Assembly (NCBI RefSeq): GCF_900107925.1
Contig: NZ_FNUJ01000011.1
Span: 246,197-310,196, forward strand
Direction of reading: 5' to 3'
Origin: Amycolatopsis pretoriensis
Lineage (GTDB): Bacteria > Actinomycetota > Actinomycetes > Mycobacteriales > Pseudonocardiaceae
DNA length: 64,000 nucleotides
The notes under the pieces: generated by a model
Seen by the model: the letters and a program-made list of their open reading frames with translations, nothing else
What the model was told of the DNA's origin: nothing
Database searches by the model: none
Made by a program: the position numbers and the translations under genes
Shown here: in pieces, positions 34,029 to 43,547 of the stretch
Position numbering within the stretch: position 1 is the first letter of the stretch
How the letters are laid out: each line of letters begins with the position of its first letter

Positions 34029-35135
34029 TCAGCGGGCGGGGGTGTCGGTGGTGTGGTGGGCGAGTTCGCAGGCGAGCGCGGCGTTGGCGACGGCGTCGGG
34101 GACGAGCCGGCGGCCGTGGCCGCAGGCTGCGGCGACCGCCAGGACGGGGCGGTCCAGTTCGGTTTCGACCAGCCCGAGCGCGGTGCGGGAGTCTTTGGGG
34201 TGGGTTTCGTCGACGAGGCCGGCGATGACGTCGATGTCGCGGCGCAGGTGCCGCAGCGCCCGGTAGAACCGCAGATCCGTCGAGGGGGCCTGAGTGCCGG
34301 TGCACATCGGGATGTGCGCGGCGGGCATCGGGATCCGCAGCCGTCGCAGCTGGTGGTGCAGGGCGTTGAGGAACTGCACGGCGGGCACGAGGTCGGTGAG
34401 GGCGAACAGGGGCTGGTGGCCGAGGTCGCCGTGGCAGAGGTGGATCCGCCACGTTGCCTCGCGGGGGCCGTCGGCGAGGACTCGCGCGACCTGCTTGGCC
34501 AGCGCCCGCACCGCCGCCGGCCAGAGCGGCCTTGGGGTGCGGTCCAGCGTCGCGAGGACGGCGGGGGTTTCGAGCTGGTAGACGACCTGGTTGCCGTGCT
34601 GGCGGTGGATGGTGTGGACGTCGTCGAGGACGGCCTGGCGGAACACCGGCAGATGGGTGACTGCGGCGGTCGGGGTGCCGAAGGTGAACAGCGACAGGTC
34701 GTACGGGTTCGGGATCGACACCTGGTGCGGTGGGAAGTCGCGGTCACTGTGCAGCTGCGTGCGGGCGGCCATGACGGCGTCGATGTGCGCGGCGCGGCCA
34801 AGGGACAGGTCCTCGGATTCCAGCCAGCGGCCGCGCTTGAGGCGGTAGGTGGGCATGTCGTCGTAGTCGGCGGAGGCACCGGTGCGCACGGGTTCGAGGG
34901 CGTCGACGGTGGCGAGGCCGTCGAGCCAGTCGATGATCCATCGCGGGTCCGGGTCGCAGGGCAGCCCGGTCAACGCGGTGTCAGGGGTGTGGTCGAGGAA
35001 CCACTGCATCGTCGTGTGGTAGTCGCCGGTCAGGATGGCGGGCAGCGAGCCGACGAAATGCACAGCCCGGACGTCCTCGGACGACGCAGCGTCGAAGTAC
35101 TCGTGGCTGGCGTGGCTAAAAACGAGGGTGGACAT
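34029..35135 (-). CDS. MetE/UROD-superfamily-like protein
   Basis: 368 residues resembling the barrel domain of cobalamin-independent methionine synthase and its stand-alone relatives: VHFVGSLPA, QVSIPNPYDLSLFTFG, QVVYQLETPAVL, HLCHGDLGHQPLF, PMPAAHIPMCTG and ACGHGRRLVPDAV match the order of the family's substrate and zinc loops (His/Cys near CHGDLGH and AACGHGRR). The folate-binding N-terminal half of MetE is absent, so it probably transfers a methyl or related group to or from a small thiol or alkyl compound rather than making methionine. It is the first gene of the cassette operon; ATG 35135 has GGGGAGA upstream. Confidence 0.6.
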   Translation of the reverse strand: MSTLVFSHASHEYFDAASSEDVRAVHFVGSLPAILTGDYHTTMQWFLDHTPDTALTGLPCDPDPRWIIDWLDGLATVDALEPVRTGASADYDDMPTYRLKRGRWLESEDLSLGRAAHIDAVMAARTQLHSDRDFPPHQVSIPNPYDLSLFTFGTPTAAVTHLPVFRQAVLDDVHTIHRQHGNQVVYQLETPAVLATLDRTPRPLWPAAVRALAKQVARVLADGPREATWRIHLCHGDLGHQPLFALTDLVPAVQFLNALHHQLRRLRIPMPAAHIPMCTGTQAPSTDLRFYRALRHLRRDIDVIAGLVDETHPKDSRTALGLVETELDRPVLAVAAACGHGRRLVPDAVANAALACELAHHTTDTPAR

Positions 35136-35218
35136 GAGTATCTCCCCTGGTGGGTGGGTTGTGTGGTGGTGCGGGCGTGGGGAGGGCCGCCCGGCGGGGA
35201 CGTGGGATCGGGAGGGGT

Positions 35219-35260
35219 GCGCGGGCCCGCGATGGAGGATTGAGGGGGGCGGGCCCGCGC
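35219..35260 (-). terminator. Terminator hairpin between secreted-protein gene and cassette operon
   Basis: GCGCGGGCCCGC (35219-35230) and GCGGGCCCGCGC (35249-35260) are perfect 12-bp arms around an 18-base loop. Located after the stop of the 35273-36022 gene and before the MetE-like start, it would end transcription of the secreted-protein genes. Confidence 0.6.
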
Positions 35261-35272
35261 GGCCCGGTGGTG

Positions 35273-36022
35273 TCAGCCGGTAACGGTGACGTGGCCGGGC
35301 TTGGGCTGCGGCTTGGGTGCGGTCCGGTCGCCCGGGTTGTCACCCTGCTGCTGGTGCTGTTCGCCCGGCTTGACTGGGCGGGATGTTCCGGGGGCGCCCG
35401 GCTTGTGCGTCGGTGCCGGTCGGGTGCCGGTGGGCGGGTTGCCCGTCGGCGGCGGCGGGGTCCCGGCGCCGCAGCTGACCGTCGCCACAGTCACCGTGAT
35501 CACCGTGCCCGCGGTCGGCTTGGCCGTCGGTCCGCCGGAGCCACTGGTGCGGGTAGGCGCGGTGCTCGTGGTGACGGTGATGACCGCCGCGGTGCCGTGC
35601 CCGCCGGGTGAGACTTTGAGGTTGCCGCTGCCGCCCTTGGGTGCGCTGGTGGTGATGGCGGCGTTGCGGCAGGTTGCGGTGAACGGTCCGACCGTGGTCC
35701 CACCGACCCGCACCGAGGCGACCCGGGCTTCGGCGAATCCGGCGCCGGCCTGCAGGCTGATGCCGCTGGCCACGACCGCGCCGCTCGGGGTGGAGACCGA
35801 GCCTCCGGCGGTCTTGATCGCGCCGCTGCTGGACACGCTCGGCCGGGCGGTGAGGTGTTCGCCTCCGGAGACGGAGATCCCGGTCGCCGTCGACGTCGCT
35901 GCGGCGGCCGCGAGGGCGGGCGGCGCAGCGGTCGCTGGGGTGCAGCTGGACGCCAGGGTGGTGAGGGTGCCGATGAGGAGCGCGCCGGCTCCGGCGGCGG
36001 CAAGTGCGGTACGAGTGTTCAT
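35273..36022 (-). CDS. Secreted low-complexity protein with Pro/Thr-rich tail
   Basis: 249 residues. The signal peptide is MNTRTALAAAGAGALLIGTL with a possible weak lipobox ASSC. The mature part is Ala/Thr/Ser/Gly/Val-rich with repeated VS.GG and TVGPF beta-strand patterns, then a Pro/Lys-rich tail (from PPPPTGNPPTG onward) ending KPGHVTVTG. Two Cys remain in the mature part (ATCRNAA; VSCGAG) and could form a disulfide. No family recognised. It follows the L,D-transpeptidase-like gene by 35 bases and may be a wall-associated surface protein. Confidence 0.6.
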   Translation of the reverse strand: MNTRTALAAAGAGALLIGTLTTLASSCTPATAAPPALAAAAATSTATGISVSGGEHLTARPSVSSSGAIKTAGGSVSTPSGAVVASGISLQAGAGFAEARVASVRVGGTTVGPFTATCRNAAITTSAPKGGSGNLKVSPGGHGTAAVITVTTSTAPTRTSGSGGPTAKPTAGTVITVTVATVSCGAGTPPPPTGNPPTGTRPAPTHKPGAPGTSRPVKPGEQHQQQGDNPGDRTAPKPQPKPGHVTVTG

Positions 36023-36057
36023 GTCTGATCTCTCCAGAAAGTGTTGGCGCGATGGGA

Positions 36058-36927
36058 TTAGCGGATGAGGACTGGGGTGCCGATGGGCACCGGGTCGATG
36101 GGATTGGTGAAGGTGGCCAGGGCGTCGGCAGGGACGCGGATGCATCCGTCGCTGGACGGTCGGCCGAACACGTCGGTGGTGGGCCAGCCGCGGATGCCGG
36201 TGGTGCCAGGCCCGCCGCCGTAGGTAGAGAAGGTCGTGGAGTGAATCCCGAGCGGGAAGATCACAGGGCTGAACTTCTGCTTCGCGTCGGTCATCGAGGC
36301 CAGGACGAACGTCCGCCCCGCCGGAGTCGGTGCCGCCGCGGTGCCGACGCCCACGCTCCAGGTACCGATCTGCTGGTGGTCGCGATAGAGCGTAAGCCGG
36401 AACGCGGCCCGGTCGATCACGACGCGGTCGGTCGTCCACTTGATGGTGAGCGTGTTGTCCTGAGTGGACAGCCAGCCGGTGGAACCGTTCGGTCGCGACG
36501 GCAGCAGCACCTGAACCCAGCCCGGTTCCTCGACGATGACCGGAACCCACGTGTCGGATCCCAGCTGGGTGGTCTGCAGGACGGCGATGGCCGCTCCGCC
36601 GGGCTGGTCATAGACCGGCACCGGCACGGTCGGATTCACGAGCTGCCCGTCCGGGACCTCGTCTGCTGTCGCGTCCTGTGGAGCGGCCGGGATGGTGCTG
36701 AAGGTGCTGGCTTCCGGCAGCCCCGCGAGATTCGGGATCGCCCGGGCGGCCACGACCGGGGCTTGCAGTTCGACGCCCAGCTCGACCGGCTCGGCGCCGC
36801 GACCGCGGTCGGGTGCGGGCTGCGATGGTGCGAGCAGCGCGCCCGCGGTGCCGACCAACGCGATCCCAGCCAGCCAGAGCGCGAGCACCCGCCACCTGTT
36901 CGGTGCTGGCTGTGGCGTCTCGGACAT
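36058..36927 (-). CDS. L,D-transpeptidase (YkuD)-like protein with altered active-site motif
   Basis: 289-residue membrane-anchored protein: N-terminal TM (RVLALWLAGIALVGTAGAL), an SH3b-like segment (PVPVYDQPGG ... GSTGWLS) and a C-terminal YkuD domain. The catalytic Cys and its neighbours are present in SSDGCIRV, but the usual SHGC reads SDGC and the earlier HG motif reads IRG in TGIRGWPTTDVFG. The YkuD domain normally relies on that His, so activity may be lost or changed. ATG 36927 follows AGGAAGGA. It may loosen or brace the wall around the conjugation channel. Confidence 0.75.
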   Translation of the reverse strand: MSETPQPAPNRWRVLALWLAGIALVGTAGALLAPSQPAPDRGRGAEPVELGVELQAPVVAARAIPNLAGLPEASTFSTIPAAPQDATADEVPDGQLVNPTVPVPVYDQPGGAAIAVLQTTQLGSDTWVPVIVEEPGWVQVLLPSRPNGSTGWLSTQDNTLTIKWTTDRVVIDRAAFRLTLYRDHQQIGTWSVGVGTAAAPTPAGRTFVLASMTDAKQKFSPVIFPLGIHSTTFSTYGGGPGTTGIRGWPTTDVFGRPSSDGCIRVPADALATFTNPIDPVPIGTPVLIR

Positions 36928-36960
36928 GGAATAGTCCTTCCTCAAGTCGTTGGAGGCCGC

Positions 36961-36992
36961 GGTGGGCCCGCCCGCTGTCGCGCGGGCCCACC
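36961..36992 (-). terminator. Terminator hairpin after the sedolisin gene
   Basis: GGTGGGCCCGC and GCGGGCCCACC form a perfect 11-bp stem with a 10-base loop, 18 bases beyond the sedolisin stop codon (minus strand). It separates that gene from the L,D-transpeptidase-like gene. Confidence 0.6.
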
Positions 36993-37009
36993 GCGAAATG
37001 AGGCTGTGG

Positions 37010-38919
37010 TTACTGGGAAAGCGCGGAGATGAAGCCGTCGGTGGGTGTGCCGAGGCCGGTGACGTTGTCCCAGCCGGGACCGCTTTGGAGGTTCTGCGGG
37101 CGGGCGTCGAAGTCGATCAGGTAGCTGCCCTGCCCGCCGGGGACGGCGACGCCGCCGAAGGCGTGCATCATCGGCGTCCACACCCCGGCCTTCTGCGGCG
37201 TGACGTCCGCGATCGCGCCGGACTCGCGCAGGCCGTAAAGGACGGGGGTGAGTAGCCCGGCGCGGGCGTTGCCGGAGCGGGCCTGCTGGGCGTCGACGAC
37301 GAGCCCGGCGATCAACGGCGACGCCAGCGAGGTGCCGCCGTAGGAGCCGATGCCGAACTGGCCCCTGATGGTCTGCCCGACCAGCATCCCGGTGTAGGAG
37401 TCGGCCAGCGCCGCGATGTCCGGGACCGCCCTCTTCCCGTCGGGAACGACGCCGGCCTGCCAGTCCGGCGCGTCGTAGAGGGCGGAGGTGCCGCCGCCGG
37501 CGCCGGAGGCGAACGGCCCGTCGGCGTCGCGCTGCGGCGCCCAGGTGGCGCCGGACTGGGTGTTGCCGCTGTTCTCCCATCCGGTGAGCACCTTGGGCTG
37601 GTTGTTCTGATCGAGGCCGACGCTGGTCCCGCCGACCGCCACGACCCAGGGGCTCGAGGACGGGAAGCTGGCGGTCGGATGGCCGACGGGGCCGGAGTTG
37701 TTGCCGGCGTCGCCGGTGGACACGGTGATGGTCTGGCCCTGGATCGCCGCCTGCAGCGCCATCGAGTTGAACTGGTCCCGCGCCGCCTGCGGCAAGCTGG
37801 ACTCGCCGTCGGCGTTGCCGTAACTGTTGCTGATCACGTCCACCGCGTTGTCGGTGACAGCCTGGTTGAACGCGTCGTAGAGCCCGGTTCCCTTGCAGGT
37901 TTTCCCTGCGTAGTAGCGGATCTTCGCGGCCGGGGCGATGGTGTGCGAGGCCTGCACGTCCAAGGTCTGCTCGGCGGCCCATCCGTCGGCACCGCACTCG
38001 GTGACGTCGGTGAAACCGCCCTGCGGCAGAACCGCGCTGTACTGGCTCGCCGCGAGCGGCGGGACGCCGAGCTGGGCGGCGGCCTGATTGGTGTCGGCCA
38101 CGACGGTGTCAGAGTTGTACGCGCCGACGACACCGATCGTTGTACCCGCCCCGGTGTTCCGTTGCTGAGCTTGTACATCGCTCGGACCTGGGTGCCGGTG
38201 TAGCCGCAGAGGGAGTTGGACTGGGATCCGGCGGGGTACTTCTGCGGGACGTCGGTGTTGTTCTGCTCGCCCCACCACCGCGCGCAGTGCTGCTCCGCCG
38301 CCGCGGCCGGGCGGGTGTGCTGGGGCTTGAGCAGAGCGGCGCTGTCGTCAAGCCCGAGCACCGCGGTGATCGACGCGCGCAGCGAGGCCGGCACGGTGAC
38401 CGGCGACGTCGGGGCGGTAAGGGTCCGGGTGGCGCCGTCGATCCGGGTCCGGAATGCGGCGATCCTCGTACCGAACGCCGACTCCAGCGCTGAGGTCGGG
38501 GCTTCGGCGTCGACGAAGTGCCGGTTGGCACTGACCCCGGTCACGTGCAAGCCCTGGGTGCCCAGCCACTGCGACATCTGCTCGACGGTGTCCTGAGTCG
38601 GGGCGAATCGGTCGAGGAACTCCTGTGAGGACAGGAACTTCCCGTGTCCGGCGGTGCCGGGTGTGGCCAGTTGCGCGGCGAGGTGTTCGGCACCGGGCTG
38701 GTCGCGCAACGCGAGGGCGACCTGGATGTGCCGCACGGTGTTTCCGTTGGTGTGGGCGACTTCGGTGTTCGGGGTGGCCCAGGCCGGGGTGCTGCCGGCG
38801 ATGGGCGCGCGGTCACCGGTGTCGCCGGCGGGGGTGCTGGGTGCCGCGACGGCGGTGGCCGCGGTGGAGGCGAGTAGGGCCGCGGTCGCGGCGAGGGCAT
38901 GCCAAAGACGGCTGTGCAT
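37010..38919 (-). pseudogene. Sedolisin (S53) serine-carboxyl peptidase, frameshifted
   Basis: Two overlapping frames together give a full secreted pro-kumamolisin-type protease. The first (ATG 38919, AAGGAG upstream) has a signal peptide and the activation prodomain and loses homology after MYKLSNGT. The second resumes with AGTTIGVVGAYNSD and has the catalytic pair in AAEQTLDVQ, Ser in YGGTSLASP and the C-terminal calcium-site segment GWDNVTGLGTP. The break is at about 38154-38157, where removing a duplicated dinucleotide (AC on the coding strand) restores one frame. Either a recent pseudogene or a sequencing error; all other key residues are intact. Confidence 0.8.
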
Positions 38920-39709
38920 CGAGGTTTCTCCTTAAAAGAAAGGGAAAAGCCATCCAGCGTGAATGCCCGTCGAGTGATGGACGTGCTGGAGGGTGTGCCT
39001 CGTGCCGCAGCCAGCGATACGCGAAGAGGGGCTGAGCGGAGACTTCGGCAGGTGTGGAACTGGCCCACAGAGGACCTGGTCATCGTGGAGGTCGCTGCGC
39101 GACCGGTGCGAACGAAGTGCGGAGATGGCCGAAGGCGGGACGCGACAACGGCGGTCCGCGAGCCGTCCCGGCGTATAGTGTTGCCAGTGGTCTGAGCACG
39201 AGTAAGTCCCAACGTGGGTAGGCCGACCGCGCATGCACCGCGCCTCCCCCGGCGTGGAACACGATCCGCCTTGCTGAGACGAACAATAGCCCGATCTCGG
39301 CAAAAGTCAACGTGTGTGGCCCATTGATAAAGCGTCCTTGAGTGCGCCGAGTAGCTGTTACTCCGCAAGGTTGCGATAGGTATTGCGTTAAGTGCTCTCC
39401 GTAAGCCGTATGCAAGGCCATTTTCGGCCGATCGACCGAAAGCCTGTCCGACTACCGAGGGTAGTTGCACTGACGCTACCCGGTTGTTGACGATTAACCC
39501 GATCGAGTGTTGCATTGGTTAATGCTTGAGGGCTGCGGTGTTACCCGTGGTACGAAACATGACGCGGAGCGCCGCACACCTCGGGTGACGCGGCGCTTGT
39601 CAGTGAGGGGTCGTCGAAGGCATCGATCGATGCCCGCGACGAGCGGGAACGGGGCGAGGAGGGGCAATGCCGGAGTCGCAGGCCACGGCAGGGTGCAACA
39701 GCGTCATTG
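38920..39709. other. Intergenic region between sedolisin and NB-ARC/LuxR regulator
   Basis: About 790 bases with no supportable gene. The part 39280-39530 is clearly lower in GC than its surroundings and probably holds the divergent promoters. An inverted repeat ATTAACC (39493-39499) / GGTTAAT (39517-39523) with a 17-base spacer is a possible operator for the regulator. Confidence 0.4.
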
Positions 39710-42073
39710 ATGGTGCAACGCATCGGCGTCATGGCGCGTAGGCCGCTGCCGAGTGCCGGTATACCGGGTGCGGCCTATTCGACGACACTCATCGGTCAAT
39801 CACACAAGGTGACTGAGGTCGAGGGCTATATCGACGAAGGCGACCCGGTAGTGGTGGTGACGGGCAGCGGCGGAGTAGGAAAGACTCGACTGGCCGGTGA
39901 GGCTTTTGAGCAGCGACGCGACGCCTACGACGCGGCCGCCTTCCTCCGCCTTGAGGAAATAAGCGGTGAAGCCGGCGACGAAGCGACAGTAGAGCGAATC
40001 TGCAACTTGCTGCTCGCAGATTTACACGTCGCGAACCACCAGCCCGACGCCCGGCCGCTGGACGTGCTGATCGGTTTCTTGTGCGACCGCAGTGTCTTGC
40101 TTGTGCTGGACAACTGCGAACAGCTGCTCAAGCCCGTCCAGGAACTTGTGGACCTGCTGATCAACCGGGCGCCGCACCTGCAGATCATCGTGACCAGCCG
40201 CGCCTGGCTGGAGATCCACGGCGCCCGCATCGTGCACCTCAATCCCCTCCGCGTCCCAGAGGAGGACGCCGGCCGCGTCGAGGCCGAAGAGTGCGACGCG
40301 GTGAAGCTGCTACAGGACCGCGCTGCGCTCGCCGGATGGCCGCTGACCGCAGACGACGACTGGTCGGTCATCGTCCGCCTGGTCCGCTGGTCCGACGGCA
40401 TTCCGCTCATCCTGGAACTCGTCGCGGCCCAGCTGAGCACCGGACGATCGCCCCGCGTGGTGTTCGAACGCCTGGAAGGCGGATCGGCCTTGAGATATGC
40501 CCCGGGAACCCGTGGAGTCCAAGCTCATCATCTGGCTCTGGACGCGGCGATCGGTGAATCCTGGAAGCTGTGCACCGAGGTGCAGCGGCGGGTGTGGGCG
40601 AGGCTGACGGTGTTCACCGGCGGCTTCACCCTCGAGGCGGCCGAGCAGGTCTGCGCGGACGCCGCCGTCGACCGCGCGGTGATCCTGACGACGCTGGACT
40701 ACCTGGTCCGGCACTCGATCATTGAAGGCGCGTCGGCAGACGGTCGCTACCGTCAGCACAACTACCTGCGCGAGTACGGCCGGCGACGCCTGACACAGTT
40801 CGGTGACCAGGACGCGATCGAGGAACGCCTCTGTGCATGGGTCGCGCAGCTGGTGCGCGACGCGGCTGACGGGTGGTTCGGCCGCGATGAGATGTGTTGG
40901 CTGACCGGGGTCAACGCCGAGTCCGGCAACATCACCGGGGTGGTGATGTGGTGTGCCGAACGCGGCGAGGTGGAGCGGGGTTTGACGATCATGGTCGACC
41001 TGCTGCGTACCCGGGCGCCGTACTTCTTCGCCACCGAGATTCCCGTGTGTCGCCAGGTCGACGACCTTCTGCGGGCCGCCCCCGCGGAGCCGTCGCCGGT
41101 GCGGGTCTCGGCGCTGGCGATGGTCGGCTGGATCTGGATCGCGATCGGCGCCCGCGAGCGCGGCAAAGCCCATCGCGACGAATGCCTTGACCTCGCCCGG
41201 CGCATCGGCATGGAGAACGCCCCGGCGGTGCTGTTCATCGACGGCACCTATGACGCGCTGGCGATGGGCCTGCGCAGCGGCTACGCGAAGCTGGAGGCGG
41301 CCCGGGAGGGTTTCCGCGCGGCCGGCGCAGATGGCTCGGCCTACATGGCGGCGCTCTTCCACGCGTTTACCGCGGGTCTGCACGGCCCCGTCGAGGAGGC
41401 CGATCGCATGTCGCAGTGGTGCTTGGACGAGGCCTACGCTCGTGGTGCGGAATGGGCGATCACCTGGGCGGAATGGACCCGCGGCCTGCCCGAAGGGTCA
41501 CAGCTGCAGGCGAGCGCCCGCAACGCGCTGCGCGCGCAGGTGAAACTCGGCGACCTGTGGGGGCCCGCCTGGGGGGTGGAAGAGGAAGCCCGCAAACGCG
41601 TGCTGGCCGGCGATCTTGTCGGCGGTGCCCACCTGTACGGCGGCTCGGACAGCCTCCAGGCCCGCCACGGCGTCCGGTTCAACGGCCTGCCCGGGTTGCG
41701 CCATCACCGGGACATCGCGATCGCCGCGATCATCGACGGCATCGGCGAGGAAGCGTTCGAGGCCGCCCGCCTGACCGGGAGCCGATGGCGTGACGAGCAG
41801 ATCGTGGCGTTCGCTCTGGGCGAGGCAGACCCTGTGTCGCCGCGACTGACTCGGCGCCAGTGGGATATCGCGCGGATGGTCAGCGAGGAGATGTCGAATG
41901 TCGAGATCGGCGCTGCCCTGCATGTGTCGGCGCGGACGGTCGAGGGTGAACTGACGAAGATCTACCGGCGCCTGAACCTGTGCGGCCGCACGGAGCTCGC
42001 CGAGTGGTATCGGCACACCTCGGCGCTCAGCGACGGCTCCAGCGCACCGGAAGCGCCGCCACCCCGCGGATGA
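39710..42073 (+). CDS. NB-ARC ATPase regulator with C-terminal LuxR HTH
   Basis: 787-residue STAND-type regulator. The NB-ARC P-loop is VVVTGSGGVGKTRLA (about residues 45-60), with Walker B VLLVLDNCEQLL and sensor IIVTSRAWL. A long helical middle resembles the TPR/AfsR-like sensor region. The C-terminus is a LuxR-type HTH (RLTRRQWDIARMVSEEMSNVEIGAALHVSARTVEGEL). The start is uncertain: ATG 39710, ATG 39731 or an upstream TTG, none with a good ribosome site. Its 3' end overlaps the convergent P450 gene by 47 bases. Likely activator of the cargo genes. Confidence 0.82.
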   Translation: MVQRIGVMARRPLPSAGIPGAAYSTTLIGQSHKVTEVEGYIDEGDPVVVVTGSGGVGKTRLAGEAFEQRRDAYDAAAFLRLEEISGEAGDEATVERICNLLLADLHVANHQPDARPLDVLIGFLCDRSVLLVLDNCEQLLKPVQELVDLLINRAPHLQIIVTSRAWLEIHGARIVHLNPLRVPEEDAGRVEAEECDAVKLLQDRAALAGWPLTADDDWSVIVRLVRWSDGIPLILELVAAQLSTGRSPRVVFERLEGGSALRYAPGTRGVQAHHLALDAAIGESWKLCTEVQRRVWARLTVFTGGFTLEAAEQVCADAAVDRAVILTTLDYLVRHSIIEGASADGRYRQHNYLREYGRRRLTQFGDQDAIEERLCAWVAQLVRDAADGWFGRDEMCWLTGVNAESGNITGVVMWCAERGEVERGLTIMVDLLRTRAPYFFATEIPVCRQVDDLLRAAPAEPSPVRVSALAMVGWIWIAIGARERGKAHRDECLDLARRIGMENAPAVLFIDGTYDALAMGLRSGYAKLEAAREGFRAAGADGSAYMAALFHAFTAGLHGPVEEADRMSQWCLDEAYARGAEWAITWAEWTRGLPEGSQLQASARNALRAQVKLGDLWGPAWGVEEEARKRVLAGDLVGGAHLYGGSDSLQARHGVRFNGLPGLRHHRDIAIAAIIDGIGEEAFEAARLTGSRWRDEQIVAFALGEADPVSPRLTRRQWDIARMVSEEMSNVEIGAALHVSARTVEGELTKIYRRLNLCGRTELAEWYRHTSALSDGSSAPEAPPPRG

Positions 42074-43262
42074 TCCCGAACGTGCGCCGCACGGTGGCGT
42101 CCGGCTGAAGGCGGAAATCGGGGAGCGCGCGCAGCAGCTCCTCGAGCATGACCCGCAGCTCGACCCGAGCCAGGTGGCGGCCGAGGCAGCGGTGCTCGCC
42201 TGCGCCCCACCCCAGGTGCGGTGTCCGGCTGCGCTCGCGGTCGAGGCGGAAGACCTCGCCGTCGTCGAAGCGGCGTTCATCGCGGTTGGCGCTGCCCCAC
42301 GCCAGCAGCAGCCGGTCCCCGGGGGAGAGCGGCATCCCGCCGAGCTGGGTGTCGACGGTGGCGGTACGGCCGGTGGCCGCAACCGCCGGCTCGTAGCGGA
42401 CCAGCTCCTCGACGAACGCCTCGACCGGCCCCGCATTACCTGTCACGCGCTCGCGCAGCGCGGGGTCGTCCAGGAGCTGCAGGATCGCGGTGGCGCAGGC
42501 GTCGGCGGTGGTCAGATGCCCGGCTGCGACCATCAGCATCGTCATCTTGATCAGCTCGTCCTCGCCGGTGATGCGCCCGTCGACCTCGGCGGTGACCATG
42601 CGCGAGAGCAGGTCATCGCCGGGGTAGGCGCGGCGTTCGCGGATCTGTCCGAGCAGGAAATCCGCGTACACCCGTCCGATCTGCTGGGCCTCGCTCACGG
42701 TCTCGGCGCCGTAGAGAGCGCGCACGTGCTCCGAGAGCCACGCCCGCTCCAGTTCTGAGAGCCCGAGCACCCGCCCGATCACCAACGGCGGCACCTGCTG
42801 GGTGTAGCCACTGACCAGGTCCGCCGCACCGCGGGGGATCAGCTCCTGCAGCGTTTCCCGGCAGATCGCCCGGACGTACTGCTCCTGGGCCGCCGCGGCC
42901 GCCGGGGTGAAGAAGTCCATGAGCGCGCGCCGCCACTGGTGATGATGCTCGTCGTCGGTCTCGAACATCGGCGCCACGGCCTCCCGCATCTCGGTGACCA
43001 CCGCCGCCGCGCCCAGCCCGTCGACGTAGGCACTGAACCGGTCCGGTGCCTGCGCGGCCTCGCGGATCTCGTCGTAGCCGGTCACCAGAACGAACCCATC
43101 CAGCTCACCGCTGCGCGCGACCGGACACCCCCGGCGGATCGTCCCCAGCGTCTCGTAGGCCGTTTCGGCGACCGCGGGATCGAGATGGTTGAACCCGCGT
43201 GCCATTGTCGCCGGATCACTGTCAGTCTCGCGCGTCGGCGCGTCCCCCGAATTCAGCACCAT
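42027..43262 (-). CDS. Cytochrome P450
   Basis: 411-residue soluble bacterial P450. The I-helix oxygen motif is AAGHLTT, the K-helix ExxR is EELVR, and the haem loop is HLGWGAGEHRCLG with the axial Cys. The first aromatic of the haem signature, normally Phe, is Trp here, which can tune redox potential. ATG 43262 is the start. No ferredoxin or reductase gene is adjacent, so electrons come from chromosomal partners. It may oxidise the product of the ketosynthase/cupin/MetE-like cassette, but no direct link is visible. Confidence 0.88.
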   Translation of the reverse strand: MVLNSGDAPTRETDSDPATMARGFNHLDPAVAETAYETLGTIRRGCPVARSGELDGFVLVTGYDEIREAAQAPDRFSAYVDGLGAAAVVTEMREAVAPMFETDDEHHHQWRRALMDFFTPAAAAAQEQYVRAICRETLQELIPRGAADLVSGYTQQVPPLVIGRVLGLSELERAWLSEHVRALYGAETVSEAQQIGRVYADFLLGQIRERRAYPGDDLLSRMVTAEVDGRITGEDELIKMTMLMVAAGHLTTADACATAILQLLDDPALRERVTGNAGPVEAFVEELVRYEPAVAATGRTATVDTQLGGMPLSPGDRLLLAWGSANRDERRFDDGEVFRLDRERSRTPHLGWGAGEHRCLGRHLARVELRVMLEELLRALPDFRLQPDATVRRTFGIIRGVAALPVRWSRR

Positions 43263-43547
43263 GACTTCTGACTAGTCGGCCGCAGACCCCGGAATCAACC
43301 CTCCACCAGGCAAGAATGCGGCCCGCGCGGGAAATATGCGGGCGCCGCATCCACCCCGCAACGACCGCAAACACCCCCGCAAACGAACACTGCGGGATCC
43401 AGCGGGCGTCTCCGGGCGTCTGAGGTGTATCGCGTCCGTCAGTATGGCGGCAACGCTCTGACCTGCTTCGATGAAGGTCATCAGTGCTGAGCGTGACCAA
43501 GGGGCCGGTGGGGACCGGCTGGATCCAACCAACATCCAGGGGCGACA

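Noticed and set aside
38140..38165. Programmed frameshift in the sedolisin gene
   Set aside because: No slippery heptamer or stimulatory structure; a dinucleotide duplication explains the break more simply.
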